Source: Trichococcus sp. K1Tr
Lineage (GTDB): Bacteria > Bacillota > Bacilli > Lactobacillales > Aerococcaceae
Direction: 5' to 3'
DNA: 64,000 bases
Assembly: GCF_028309625.1 (NCBI RefSeq)
Contig: NZ_JAQMHR010000009.1
Location: 41,846 to 105,845, forward strand
Shown here piece after piece: positions 1-7,571 of the stretch; the stretch's first letter is position 1; the number at the start of each line of letters is the position of its first letter. A program made the position numbers and the translations under genes. The notes below the pieces were generated by a model. That model was given only the letters and a program-made list of their open reading frames with translations. It was not told the origin of the DNA and ran no database searches.

Positions 1-405
1 GCCAACTTCGCTGCCAGTTTCGGCCTTTCCATCGGTCAGAACGGTTGCGCGGGCGTCTACCCTGCCATGTTGGCGACCATCGTCGCTCCAACTTTGGGTA
101 TCGACGTCACCAGCATCGGCTTTGTCTTGACGCTCATACTGGTTGTGACGATCAGTTCCTTCGGGGTTGCCGGTGTCGGCGGCGGCGCGACTTTCGCCGC
201 TTTGATCGTTCTCGGCGCGCTGAACTTGCCTGTCACAATCGCCGGACTGGTCATCTCAGTTGAACCGGTCATCGACATGATGCGTACTTTGACCAACGTC
301 AATGACAGCATGCTGGCCGGCGTCGTTTCTTCCCGAAATATCGGGGAATTCGACTCTTCCATCCTGAACGACGACGCTGCTGTTGTTGATGGGGATGCCA
401 TCTAG
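1..405 (+). CDS. L-cystine/dicarboxylate-type sodium symporter (DAACS), 3' fragment
   Basis: This is the C-terminal 134 residues of a membrane symporter cut by the window edge. The frame is open from base 1 and ends at 403-405. The segment with S-I-G-Q-N-G-C-A-G and the following hydrophobic stretches match the last membrane region of the dicarboxylate/amino acid:cation symporter family. The GQNGCAG(V)YPAML stretch is most like the TcyP/YdjN cystine permeases (family knowledge). The tail after the last membrane segment is acidic and short. A hairpin terminator follows. The substrate, cystine, is likely but not proven from a fragment. Confidence 0.8.
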   Translation, partial: ANFAASFGLSIGQNGCAGVYPAMLATIVAPTLGIDVTSIGFVLTLILVVTISSFGVAGVGGGATFAALIVLGALNLPVTIAGLVISVEPVIDMMRTLTNVNDSMLAGVVSSRNIGEFDSSILNDDAAVVDGDAI

Positions 406-439
406 TCTTCTATATATATCTGTCCTGCCCAAGGGCTCG

Positions 440-468
440 GCTGTCTGCAATTTGCAGGCAGCTTTTTT
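440..468 (+). terminator. Rho-independent terminator of the symporter gene
   Basis: An 11-bp stem with one G-T wobble (GCTGTCTGCAA pairing with TTGCAGGCAGC) is followed by six T residues. It lies about 35 bases after the symporter stop codon. Confidence 0.8.
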
Positions 469-509
469 GTGTTCGGATACCATTGAGCGGTGGCGTGCAT
501 CCGGGCAAG

Positions 510-838
510 CGCTGCGTTCCTCCGGCGAGGCTCCCCACCCCGGAGTACAGCGGTAATTTGCGGGCTCTTCTCCTGCGAGCAGGTTCTCGTCGGAGCACAA
601 GTCTTAAATGTGGGCTGTACTCCGGCATAGCCTCCGTTCGCCGGAGGAGAACGATTGCGTGCCGCTCATCGGAGTTGAGCGGCGAAGTCGGTGCGTTCCT
701 CCGGTGAGGCTTCCCACCCCGGAGTACAGCGGTAATGTGCGGGCCCTTCTCCTGCGAGCAGCTTCTCGTAGGAGCACAAGGCTTAAATGTGGGCTGTACT
801 CCGGCGTAGCCTCCGTTCGCCGGAGGAAAACGGCTGAG
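510..838 (+). repeat. Two tandem copies of a CTCCGG-rich structured intergenic repeat
   Basis: Two copies of a roughly 140-base unit lie at about 514-655 and 693-834, offset by 179 bases and nearly identical. Each starts with CTCCGGCGAGG or a close variant and ends with the inverted form TCGCCGGAGGA, so the ends can pair. Internal CTCCGG/CCGGAG pairs can form further hairpins. Related, more diverged copies lie at about 26720-26856 (same strand) and 43041-43205 (opposite strand). The shared tail reads AATGTGGGC, then ACTCCGGCG, then AGCCTCCGTTC. This fills the 540-base gap between the symporter and the ATPase. The short frames inside lack ribosome sites and are not genes. Confidence 0.8.
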
Positions 839-869
839 GTTCTGCTGATCGTATTTCCGCATCCAAAGC

Positions 870-883
870 TTGACCATGATCAA
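870..883 (+). promoter_or_regulatory. FNR-like box upstream of the metal ATPase
   Basis: TTGACCATGATCAA is a near-perfect palindrome and differs by one base from the FNR consensus TTGAT-N4-ATCAA. The likely -10 element TATGAT at 906-911 puts the transcription start near 918. The box is then centred at about -41.5, the classical position for class II activation by FNR, and no good -35 hexamer is visible. The gene after the ATPase encodes an FNR-type regulator, the likely binding protein. Confidence 0.6.
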
Positions 884-945
884 GTCGCTTTCCTGCCTGA
901 TGTCGTATGATTAGGCTATAGGAAATACAAGAGGAGGTCATTCAA

Positions 946-2820
946 ATGATCAAATGGATCAATAAATACAAAAACCGCATCACCGCTCTGTCAGGTCTCC
1001 TGATTGCGCTTGGCTTCATCCTGAATACCCTCGGAAATGCTGCGGCTGCTGACTACGCGCTTATCCTCGCGACGCTCATCGCGGTGGTGCCGATCATGTA
1101 CAAAGCCTACTTGGCGTTGCGGATGAAGGCTTTCAGCATCGAGTTGCTGGTGACGATCGCGGTCATCGGCGCGCTGTTCATCCGCGAATATACGGAGTCT
1201 TCCGTTGTGACTTTTCTGTTTCTGTTCGGCGATTTCTTGGAGGCGCGCACCTTGGAAAAAACCCGTTCTTCTCTACGCGCCTTGATCGACATGGCGCCTC
1301 AGGAAGCCATAGTAATGCATGGTACTGACCAAGTCGTCGTGCCGGTCGAGGAAGTCGCTGTCGGGGATCGGCTGTTCATCAAGCCCGGCGGCAAAATTCC
1401 GGTTGACGGCATCATCGTGAAGGGGCAGGCAGCCATCAACGAAGCCGCTGTGACTGGGGAAGCGATCCCGGCCAATAAATCCTTGGATGACAAAGTCTTT
1501 TCGGGGACATTGGTGGACGACGGCTTCATCGAAATGATCGCGGAAAAGGTCGGAGATGACACAACTTTCGCCAAAATCATCGAATTGGTCGAAGAGGCCC
1601 AGGAATCCAAATCCAAGGCCGAACGTTTCCTCGATGCCTTCGCCAACTTCTACACGCCTGCCATCGTGGCGCTCTCCGTCATCGTTTACGTTTGGACACG
1701 CGACCTGCATCTTGCCATCACTTTCCTTGTGATTGCCTGCCCGGGTGCGCTCGTGATCGGCGCTCCGGTATCGAACGTCGCCGGCATCGGCAACGGCGCC
1801 AAATACGGTGTGCTGGTGAAAGGCGGCGAAGTCATGGATCGCTTCTCCAAAGTCGATACGCTTGTTTTCGACAAGACCGGCACGTTGACGAAAGGCAAAC
1901 CGGAAGTTACCGACATCCATATCGTTGGCAACATCGACCGCAGGGAATTGCTGCAGCTGACGGCTTCGGCGGAGCGCATTTCCGAACACCATCTCGGACA
2001 AACAATTGTGAAATACGCACATCAACAAGGCCTGGAAATGGCCGCTGCGCCGAAAGATGCGGAAGTCATCAAAGGAAACGGATTGAAAGCGACAGTTGAC
2101 AACCGCCATCTCGTCGCCGGCAACCGCAAACTGATGGAACAGGCCGGAATCCTTATAAATGAAGCGGCGGAAAACTACGCGATTGCCCGCGAAAAAACCG
2201 GCAATACTGTCGTTTTCGCAGCCGTTGACGGCACGCTCGCCGGGCTCTTATCCATTGCCGATCAGATCCGCGAGGACGCACCGCAGGCTTTGGCCGAAAT
2301 GCGCCGAAACGGCATCAAACAGATCATCATGCTCACGGGAGACAACCGCCATACCGCCCAAGCGGTCGCGGAACAATTGAAATTGGACGCCTTCCATGCC
2401 GAGCTGTTGCCGGAGGATAAAGTGCGTTTCGTCAAACAACTGCAGGCAGATGGAGCCGTTGTGGCAATGGCCGGGGATGGCATCAACGATGCGCCTGCCA
2501 TCGCGACCGCCGACATCGGCTTGGCCATGGGTGAAGGCGGGACCGACATCTCGATGGAGACGGCCGATGTTGTGCTGATGGCCGACAAGCTGATGCAGTT
2601 TTCTCATGCTTATTCGCTCTCAAAGGCGACCATGCGCAACATGAAACAGAACATCGCCATCGCGGTAGGGGTCGTCCTCTTCCTTTTGGCGGGCGTGCTG
2701 ATGGGATCCGTCCATCTCGCCAGTGGCATGTTTATCCATGAAGCCAGCATCCTGGCCGTCATCCTGAACGCCATGCGCCTGATCGGTTTCGGCCGGAAAT
2801 CGAACGCTGAACCAAGATAA
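946..2820 (+). CDS. Heavy-metal translocating P1B-type ATPase with an unusual CPG motif
   Basis: This 624-aa protein is a membrane ATPase that should export a divalent metal such as Zn, Cd, Co or Fe. Visible parts: N-terminal membrane segments with no metal-binding CxxC domain, an actuator domain with TGEAIP (about 170), the ion-channel helix with C265-P-G where most family members have CPC, the phosphorylation site DKTGTLTKG (D309), an ATP-binding domain, and the GDGINDAPA hinge near 507. A GAGGAGG ribosome site sits eight bases before ATG 946. The gene follows an FNR-like box and precedes a Crp/Fnr regulator, probably in one operon. The metal cannot be read from the sequence, and the CPG motif makes copper or classical CadA specificity uncertain. 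Confidence 0.88.
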   Translation: MIKWINKYKNRITALSGLLIALGFILNTLGNAAAADYALILATLIAVVPIMYKAYLALRMKAFSIELLVTIAVIGALFIREYTESSVVTFLFLFGDFLEARTLEKTRSSLRALIDMAPQEAIVMHGTDQVVVPVEEVAVGDRLFIKPGGKIPVDGIIVKGQAAINEAAVTGEAIPANKSLDDKVFSGTLVDDGFIEMIAEKVGDDTTFAKIIELVEEAQESKSKAERFLDAFANFYTPAIVALSVIVYVWTRDLHLAITFLVIACPGALVIGAPVSNVAGIGNGAKYGVLVKGGEVMDRFSKVDTLVFDKTGTLTKGKPEVTDIHIVGNIDRRELLQLTASAERISEHHLGQTIVKYAHQQGLEMAAAPKDAEVIKGNGLKATVDNRHLVAGNRKLMEQAGILINEAAENYAIAREKTGNTVVFAAVDGTLAGLLSIADQIREDAPQALAEMRRNGIKQIIMLTGDNRHTAQAVAEQLKLDAFHAELLPEDKVRFVKQLQADGAVVAMAGDGINDAPAIATADIGLAMGEGGTDISMETADVVLMADKLMQFSHAYSLSKATMRNMKQNIAIAVGVVLFLLAGVLMGSVHLASGMFIHEASILAVILNAMRLIGFGRKSNAEPR

Positions 2821-2902
2821 AATTCGCATGCAGCCGGTGGATTGCGGTACAATTTAAGCAACCAAGGCCCCATGTCCCATTCCGAAAAGGAGGATTAGCT
2901 CA

Positions 2903-3613
2903 ATGAACGAAACCCACAAACCGGCGCACAATTGCAGCGCAGGGTGCACCTGTAACGCGCAAAGTTCCTGCATCTCGCTTGTGCCGATCTTCAATCACCT
3001 GGAGCCGGATCAGATGGACGAAATCATGTCCGTCACCCATCCGGCGACCTACAAAAAAGGCGAACTGCTCTACCGCCCCGGCGATGCGTCGGATACGCTC
3101 TACATCCTCCATTCCGGCCTGATTCGCATCTACCGGTTAGCCGAATCCGGGAAGGAACAGCTCGTGCGCTTCCTCTACCCGGGCGATTTCACCGGCGAGT
3201 TGGCCCTCTTCAGCGAATCGAAGCACGAAGCCTATGCCGAAGCCGTGAAAGAGACCCAAGTCTGCCGGATGCAAAGGAGCGATTTGCAGCACTTTTTGTT
3301 GAAATACCCGGCCATCTCCCTGAAGTTGCTGCAGGAATTCTCCAACCGTCTGGAAAAGTCGGAACGGCAGACGACCTACGTGGCGACCGAAAAAGTCGAA
3401 TCCCGCTTGGCCCTTTACCTTGCCGAACTGGCCACGAAGGACGGCGACACAATCACCCTTCCGATGTCGAAGAAGGATCTGGCTTCCTACCTCGGAACGA
3501 CACCGGAAACGATCAGCCGGAAGATGGGTTCCTTGGAGGACCAACATCTCATCAAACAACTGAACCACCGGGAAATCGTCATCCTTGATCTCGATGGTTT
3601 GTTGTTTCTCTAA
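2903..3613 (+). CDS. Crp/Fnr-family regulator with putative iron-sulfur cysteines
   Basis: This 236-aa regulator has an N-terminal cyclic-nucleotide-type beta-barrel (about 30-150), a long dimer helix and a C-terminal winged helix-turn-helix. Cysteines at 11, 15, 17 and 23 plus C121 resemble E. coli FNR (C20, C23, C29, C122). The CX5C spacing and the internal cysteine position are kept. The recognition helix reads TPETISRKMG, keeping the Glu, Ser and Arg that FNR uses to read TTGAT half-sites. It lies 82 bases after the metal ATPase, behind an AAAAGGAGG ribosome site. An oxygen- or redox-sensing role with the upstream FNR box as target is inferred. A lactococcal Flp-type thiol sensor is the alternative. 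Confidence 0.87.
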   Translation: MNETHKPAHNCSAGCTCNAQSSCISLVPIFNHLEPDQMDEIMSVTHPATYKKGELLYRPGDASDTLYILHSGLIRIYRLAESGKEQLVRFLYPGDFTGELALFSESKHEAYAEAVKETQVCRMQRSDLQHFLLKYPAISLKLLQEFSNRLEKSERQTTYVATEKVESRLALYLAELATKDGDTITLPMSKKDLASYLGTTPETISRKMGSLEDQHLIKQLNHREIVILDLDGLLFL

Positions 3614-3624
3614 AACCGCTACCG

Positions 3625-3650
3625 ACCGTCTTGTCATGAGACGGTTTTTT
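3625..3650 (+). terminator. Terminator of the ATPase-regulator operon
   Basis: ACCGTCT and AGACGGT form a 7-bp stem with a 7-base loop, followed by a T run. It lies 12 bases after the regulator stop codon. Confidence 0.8.
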
Positions 3651-3678
3651 GATTTGCAAGCGCACGAATCGTCAGATG

Positions 3679-3834
3679 TCGGCTGTTTGTGATACGAATC
3701 AAGCAGTTCAACCGACAAATAGAGGCTCTCTCGACTGTTTGCGTTACCACACGAACAGTTCAACCGACAAACCGGGCAGCTCTCGGCTGTTTGCGTTGCG
3801 ACATGAACAGTTCAACCGACAAATAGGCGTTCTG
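3679..3834 (+). repeat. Three tandem 52-bp intergenic repeats
   Basis: Three head-to-tail units start at 3679, 3731 and 3783, with an exact 52-base period and a few substitutions. Each unit opens with TCGRCTGTTTG and contains CAGTTCAACCGACAAA, which is partly complementary to the opening and could fold as a weak hairpin. No gene is visible. The units have no conserved repeat with unique spacer pattern, so this is not a CRISPR array. The last unit ends just before the promoter region of the next small gene. Confidence 0.85.
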
Positions 3835-3914
3835 ATCTTTTTTGTCGGATCACAACCATATTCCGCAAGAGCGCTTTGTGGTAGAATAGGCTTACGAAAA
3901 AGGGGGAAATTTTG

Positions 3915-4205
3915 ATGACAGAAAAAATGAAGCAAAGGCTTTTGTTGACCTTTGCAACGGTTGTCGGCTTCGTGGTCGGCTACCTGAATCCGGCGACTTC
4001 CCAAGCACTCTTATCAGCCATCGGTTGGATTGCGGGGATCGGCATGTTCTTCCTCTTCCGACGTTCCAATAAAAACCCGTCACGGGACTATACAGCAAGC
4101 TGGGCCTACCAGTTGATCCGCATGCTGCTGTTCTTCATCATCGGCGCGGCTTTGGGCAGCATGATCCCTTACTATCAACAGATCATGGCCTTGCAGCAGC
4201 AATAG
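3915..4205 (+). CDS. Small membrane protein of unknown function
   Basis: The 96-aa product starts at ATG 3915. AAGGGGGAAA ends about six bases upstream, and the in-frame TTG at 3912 is less likely. Three hydrophobic stretches at roughly 8-28, 31-48 and 68-88 suggest two or three membrane helices with a basic, Asn/Ser-containing loop between the last two. I do not recognise a family. It stands alone between the tandem repeats and the DnaQ/BRCT gene, 42 bases before the latter, and may share its transcript. Confidence 0.65.
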   Translation: MTEKMKQRLLLTFATVVGFVVGYLNPATSQALLSAIGWIAGIGMFFLFRRSNKNPSRDYTASWAYQLIRMLLFFIIGAALGSMIPYYQQIMALQQQ

Positions 4206-4247
4206 GCCATCTATTCATTTTTCACTAAATAACCAAAAGGAGTATGT

Positions 4248-5177
4248 ATGCACATGGATTACGTCGCCATTGACTTTGAAACTGCAAACAGCCGTGGTGA
4301 CAGCGTCTGTTCCATCGGCTTGAGCCGCTTTTCCAACGGGAAGGAAATCGACCGCTACTACGCGCTCATCAATCCGCGCCAATATTTCAGCCGCGGGAAT
4401 ATCCAAATCCACGGCATCACCGAGGCCATGGTCGCCCGCGAACCTTCCTTCGACGAACTTTATCCGGACATCCGTTCCTTCATCGGGGAAGATCCGCTGG
4501 TCGCCCACTTTGCCCAATTCGACATGAGCTGCCTGCAGCAGACGATTGAAACCTACAAACTGCCTAAGATGCAGAACGAATTTTTCTGTTCCTGCAAGAT
4601 GGCCCAACGCATGCTGGATTTGCACAATAACCGCTTGCCGACAGTCCTGGACTACTTCGGCATGACGATCGATAACCACCATAATGCCGTGGAGGATGCG
4701 GTCGCCTGCGGGCTGATCACCAGCAAAATGCTGGCGCAATACGACTACGACATCCAAGGCTTTCTGGACGAATACCAATACCGGATGGGGAAATTGTTCT
4801 CGCATGCTTTCGGAGTGGCGAAAGGCGGCAAAAGTACCCCTTCCAAACGGGCAAAAACTGCCGCACCGCTGAAGCCGAAGAGCCTGCTGTTCGATATGGA
4901 ACACGTCTTTTACGACAAGCACGTCTGCTTTACCGGCCGTTTCCAGAAATTGAAGCGCAATGATTTGGCGCAGCTCGTCGTCGATGTCGGTGGCCATTTC
5001 GACGCCAATCTGAGCTACGAGACGCTCTACCTGGTCGTAGCCGACAATGATTGGCGCAAAATCGGCACACCGAGCGAGAGCCGCAAAATCCAATCCGTCC
5101 GCGAACTGCAAGGCAGCGGCCACAATCTGACCCTGCTTTCCGAATCGGATTTCCTGCGCATTTTTTTGAAGAAATAA
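4248..5177 (+). CDS. DEDDh 3'-5' exonuclease with C-terminal BRCT domain
   Basis: This 309-aa DnaQ-type nuclease begins with the ExoI motif DFETAN (about 9-14). It continues with a middle motif containing HFAQFDM and a terminal H-N-A-V-E-D-A motif, giving the D-E, D and H-D residues of the family. Residues about 225-305 form a BRCT fold (FTGRF, later VVADND), as in DNA ligase-like repair proteins. A linker rich in Lys, Ser and Pro joins the two. AAAAGGAG lies six bases before ATG 4248. DNA repair or end processing is the likely role; the precise pathway is not known. Confidence 0.88.
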   Translation: MHMDYVAIDFETANSRGDSVCSIGLSRFSNGKEIDRYYALINPRQYFSRGNIQIHGITEAMVAREPSFDELYPDIRSFIGEDPLVAHFAQFDMSCLQQTIETYKLPKMQNEFFCSCKMAQRMLDLHNNRLPTVLDYFGMTIDNHHNAVEDAVACGLITSKMLAQYDYDIQGFLDEYQYRMGKLFSHAFGVAKGGKSTPSKRAKTAAPLKPKSLLFDMEHVFYDKHVCFTGRFQKLKRNDLAQLVVDVGGHFDANLSYETLYLVVADNDWRKIGTPSESRKIQSVRELQGSGHNLTLLSESDFLRIFLKK

Positions 5178-5214
5178 CCAAGAGCCAGTTTATTTCAAAA
5201 TAGGTATCCAACAA

Positions 5215-5260
5215 AAGAACGGCCATCTTGATCCAATAGGGAATCCGGATGACCGTTCTT
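5215..5260. terminator. Terminator after the exonuclease gene
   Basis: AAGAACGG-C-CATC pairs with GATG-A-CCGTTCTT. The short T-rich tail is weak on the plus strand, so efficiency is uncertain. Confidence 0.5.
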
Positions 5261-5337
5261 ATAATCTAACACACGATGAAAATGTAAGCTGTTCCAAAAA
5301 CAGGAACTAGGCTATAATAGCAATGAGGTGACGACAG

Positions 5338-6192
5338 ATGAATATCTTCAGCAAAATGGACAATTTAGTGAGCCTGACCGAGAATGAGAAAATTTTGGTT
5401 TCATACATAAAAGCAAATCCCGAAGCATTCGTGAAGATGACCTCCTCGGAAATCAGCGAAGCCAGCTTCATTTCGAACGCAACGATTTACCGGTTGTGCA
5501 AAAAATTGGATCTAGCCGGCCTTTCCGAACTGAAAATACTGGTCTCGTCTTCTGTCGGCGACTATCTTAAGGAACGGACGACCCTGGATTTCAACTATCC
5601 GATCCACTCCAACGAAACCCAGTACCAGATCACGCGGACGATGCAGGAACTCTATGAGCAGACCGTGGTGTCCTCGCTCAACAACTTGGATCTGGAACAG
5701 CTGCGGCAAGCGGCTTCCTTGATGAAAAAGGTGCCGGCCATCGACCTTTATACCTCCGCCGGAAATCTGTTTTTCGCCGAGAACTTCAAGTTCCAGATGC
5801 AGGAAATCGGCAGATTCGTCAATGTCCCGATTGAGGAGTATCATCAACGTCTGACGGCGGCCGCCAGCGATTCTTCGCATCTTTCCATCGTTGTTTCCTA
5901 CGGAGGACGGGGCACGGTCATTCCCGAAATCGTGAATATCCTGAAGAATAACCGATCGCCCATCCTGTTGATCACATCCACTGATGAGATCCCTTTCGCG
6001 GATGCGGCTACGCACCATCTCTACATGAGCTCGAACGAAAGTCATTATAATAAGATTTCTTCGTTTTCGACCAGGCTTTCTTTGCTGTTCTTGCTGGACT
6101 GCCTCTATACCAGCTATTTCAAGCTCGACTATGAGCACAATGTCGCACTTAAGATGGATTACTACAAAAAAATCAGCCGAATTATCTGGTGA
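5338..6192 (+). CDS. RpiR-family transcriptional regulator (HTH plus SIS domain)
   Basis: This 284-aa regulator has an N-terminal HTH_6 domain (about 1-77, with the helix pair around SNATIYRLCKKL) and a C-terminal sugar isomerase (SIS) fold around 120-240. The SIS part contains the S-Y-G-G-R-G loop that binds phosphosugars in this family. GAGGTGACGACAG precedes ATG 5338, and TATAAT at 5313-5318 is a good -10. It has no enzyme or PTS partner nearby, so its sugar-phosphate effector and targets cannot be named. Confidence 0.85.
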   Translation: MNIFSKMDNLVSLTENEKILVSYIKANPEAFVKMTSSEISEASFISNATIYRLCKKLDLAGLSELKILVSSSVGDYLKERTTLDFNYPIHSNETQYQITRTMQELYEQTVVSSLNNLDLEQLRQAASLMKKVPAIDLYTSAGNLFFAENFKFQMQEIGRFVNVPIEEYHQRLTAAASDSSHLSIVVSYGGRGTVIPEIVNILKNNRSPILLITSTDEIPFADAATHHLYMSSNESHYNKISSFSTRLSLLFLLDCLYTSYFKLDYEHNVALKMDYYKKISRIIW

Positions 6193-6315
6193 TGATCATC
6201 GGAACAGCTGCTCCGTCTGAAAAGATTCTCTCACTGTTCAAAGCGTAAGGACACAAGTTGTGAGGGATTTCTTTCATTCGGGGCTCGGCATCTTTTCTCG
6301 CAAATAGTTATGGCG

Positions 6316-6503
6316 TATACTGAGTGCATCCATAAAAGAGGAACCTTCATTTCTTAATGAAATCCTCCCGGCGTGAGATCGCTCAGTCAGTAAGCGTCGG
6401 AAAAATGACTCCATTCTTGAGAAGAAATTGTCTTACCCGCGTACTGCCATACGCAACGAGGCATTCTGCTCTACGAAAACCGGACAAATCTGTCCGGTTT
6501 TTT
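6316..6503 (+). ncRNA. Candidate small RNA in the gap between rpiR and the DMT permease gene
   Basis: The 360-base gap carries no convincing reading frame with a ribosome site. A TATACT -10-like element (6316-6321) is followed about 180 bases later by a strong intrinsic terminator: ACCGGACA, loop AATC, TGTCCGGT (6479-6498) and six T residues. The terminator also faces the minus-strand permease and may serve it, but its T run is on the plus strand. The -35 is poor, so transcription is a guess. Confidence 0.3.
6479..6503 (+). terminator. Strong intrinsic terminator (possibly bidirectional)
   Basis: An 8-bp perfect GC-rich stem with a 4-base loop is followed by TTTTTT on the plus strand. On the minus strand four T residues follow, so it could also end the permease transcript. 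Confidence 0.75.
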
Positions 6504-6554
6504 GTGTTTTTTACGACAAAAAGCGGAAACGAGGCTGCCTCATTTCTGCTTTTT

Positions 6555-7445
6555 CTACTCTTTGCTGGTCGCTATTTGTTTCTCTCTGTTGCCCAGAAAT
6601 TCGTTCAGGAAGGCCGCAGCCAGTATCAGCACGCCTCCCGCCAATTGCACGGGTGACAAGTCCTCTTTCAGGAATACAGCCGAAACCACAATCGCCGTCA
6701 CCGGATCGACATAGCTAAGCACAGCGAATGTCTGGCTCTCGACAGCTTGGGCGCCTGCAAACATCAGCACATAGGCTATCCCCGTGTGGATGATCCCCAA
6801 AACCAGCAGACTGGTGATGGAGCCTCCAGTCAATTGTCCCAATCCGAACCCGGAAGTCAGTGCAACATAGGGGGTCAGGATTCCGGTTGCGATGACGAGC
6901 GTCAAAGCAGTCAATGGAATCCCGCCAAGACCCGCGATTTTTTTGTTGGACATGATGGCCACCGCATAGAAAAACGCTGCAGCCAATCCGAGCCCGATCC
7001 CGACCGGATGATTATAAGTACCCGAGTTGGGGCTCACGCCGATGATCAGGAACATCCCCAGCATCGCCAACAGGACGCAAGCAATCTTCTTCGCGGTCAA
7101 GGATTCCTTGAAGACGAACGGCGCCAACAGCGTCATGAAAATCGGCTGGAAATAATAGCTCAACGTCGCATTCGATACCGTTGTGTAGCGGAAAGCTTCA
7201 AACAGCAGAATCCAGTTCATGCCGACCGCAAAACCCGAAAGCAACAGGAACTTGGCATTTTTCCTCACCAATGCCAAAGGGATTTTTTCCTTGCGCACCA
7301 CCAATGTTCCCCAGAGGAACAGACTCCCTAAAGCGCCCCTGAAGAAGGCAACCTGATTGGAGGCCAAATCGATATTTTTGACGAAGATGCTGATCGTCCC
7401 GAATATCAGCATCGACAGCATCACTTTCCCTTTTCCTTTCGACAC
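6555..7445 (-). CDS. EamA/DMT-superfamily permease
   Basis: This membrane protein of about 296 aa has ten hydrophobic segments in two EamA halves, typical of metabolite exporters (amino acids, purine nucleosides and others). I chose the GTG at 7445, preceded by AAGGGAAGG nine bases away. The frame stays open to 7565, but the extra 40 residues overlap the terminator of the upstream gene and look non-coding. A start at 7445 gives the usual family length. The gene follows patB on the same strand but is separated from it by that terminator. The substrate is unknown. Confidence 0.85.
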   Translation of the reverse strand: MSKGKGKVMLSMLIFGTISIFVKNIDLASNQVAFFRGALGSLFLWGTLVVRKEKIPLALVRKNAKFLLLSGFAVGMNWILLFEAFRYTTVSNATLSYYFQPIFMTLLAPFVFKESLTAKKIACVLLAMLGMFLIIGVSPNSGTYNHPVGIGLGLAAAFFYAVAIMSNKKIAGLGGIPLTALTLVIATGILTPYVALTSGFGLGQLTGGSITSLLVLGIIHTGIAYVLMFAGAQAVESQTFAVLSYVDPVTAIVVSAVFLKEDLSPVQLAGGVLILAAAFLNEFLGNREKQIATSKE

Positions 7446-7525
7446 AACCCCACACCTTCCCTTGATTGATGAAAATAGTACACCCATCATATCACAGAGT
7501 TTACCGGCCGGGACAGGTCTGGTGC

Positions 7526-7562
7526 AAAAAAAATACGGAACGCATAACCAACTGCGGTCCGT
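7526..7562 (-). terminator. Terminator of patB
   Basis: On the minus strand, ACGGA-C-CGC and GCG-T-TCCGT form a hairpin with a 10-base loop, followed by eight T residues. It starts ten bases after the patB stop. Confidence 0.8.
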
Positions 7563-7571
7563 CATATATTC

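Noticed and set aside
483..910. Two overlapping plus-strand frames of 74 and 100 codons and one long minus-strand frame
   Set aside because: They lie entirely in the CTCCGG repeat, have no ribosome sites, and their composition follows the repeat.
1273..2109. 278-codon minus-strand frame inside the metal ATPase gene
   Set aside because: The plus strand encodes a full P-type ATPase with all motifs; the antisense frame has no motif or ribosome site.
3679..3834. Tandem repeats as a possible CRISPR array
   Set aside because: The whole 52-base unit is repeated. There are no unique spacers, and no cas genes are in the window.
7446..7565. Extended N-terminus of the DMT permease
   Set aside because: It would overlap the patB terminator, lacks hydrophobic or conserved sequence, and the GTG at 7445 has a ribosome site and gives the usual length.
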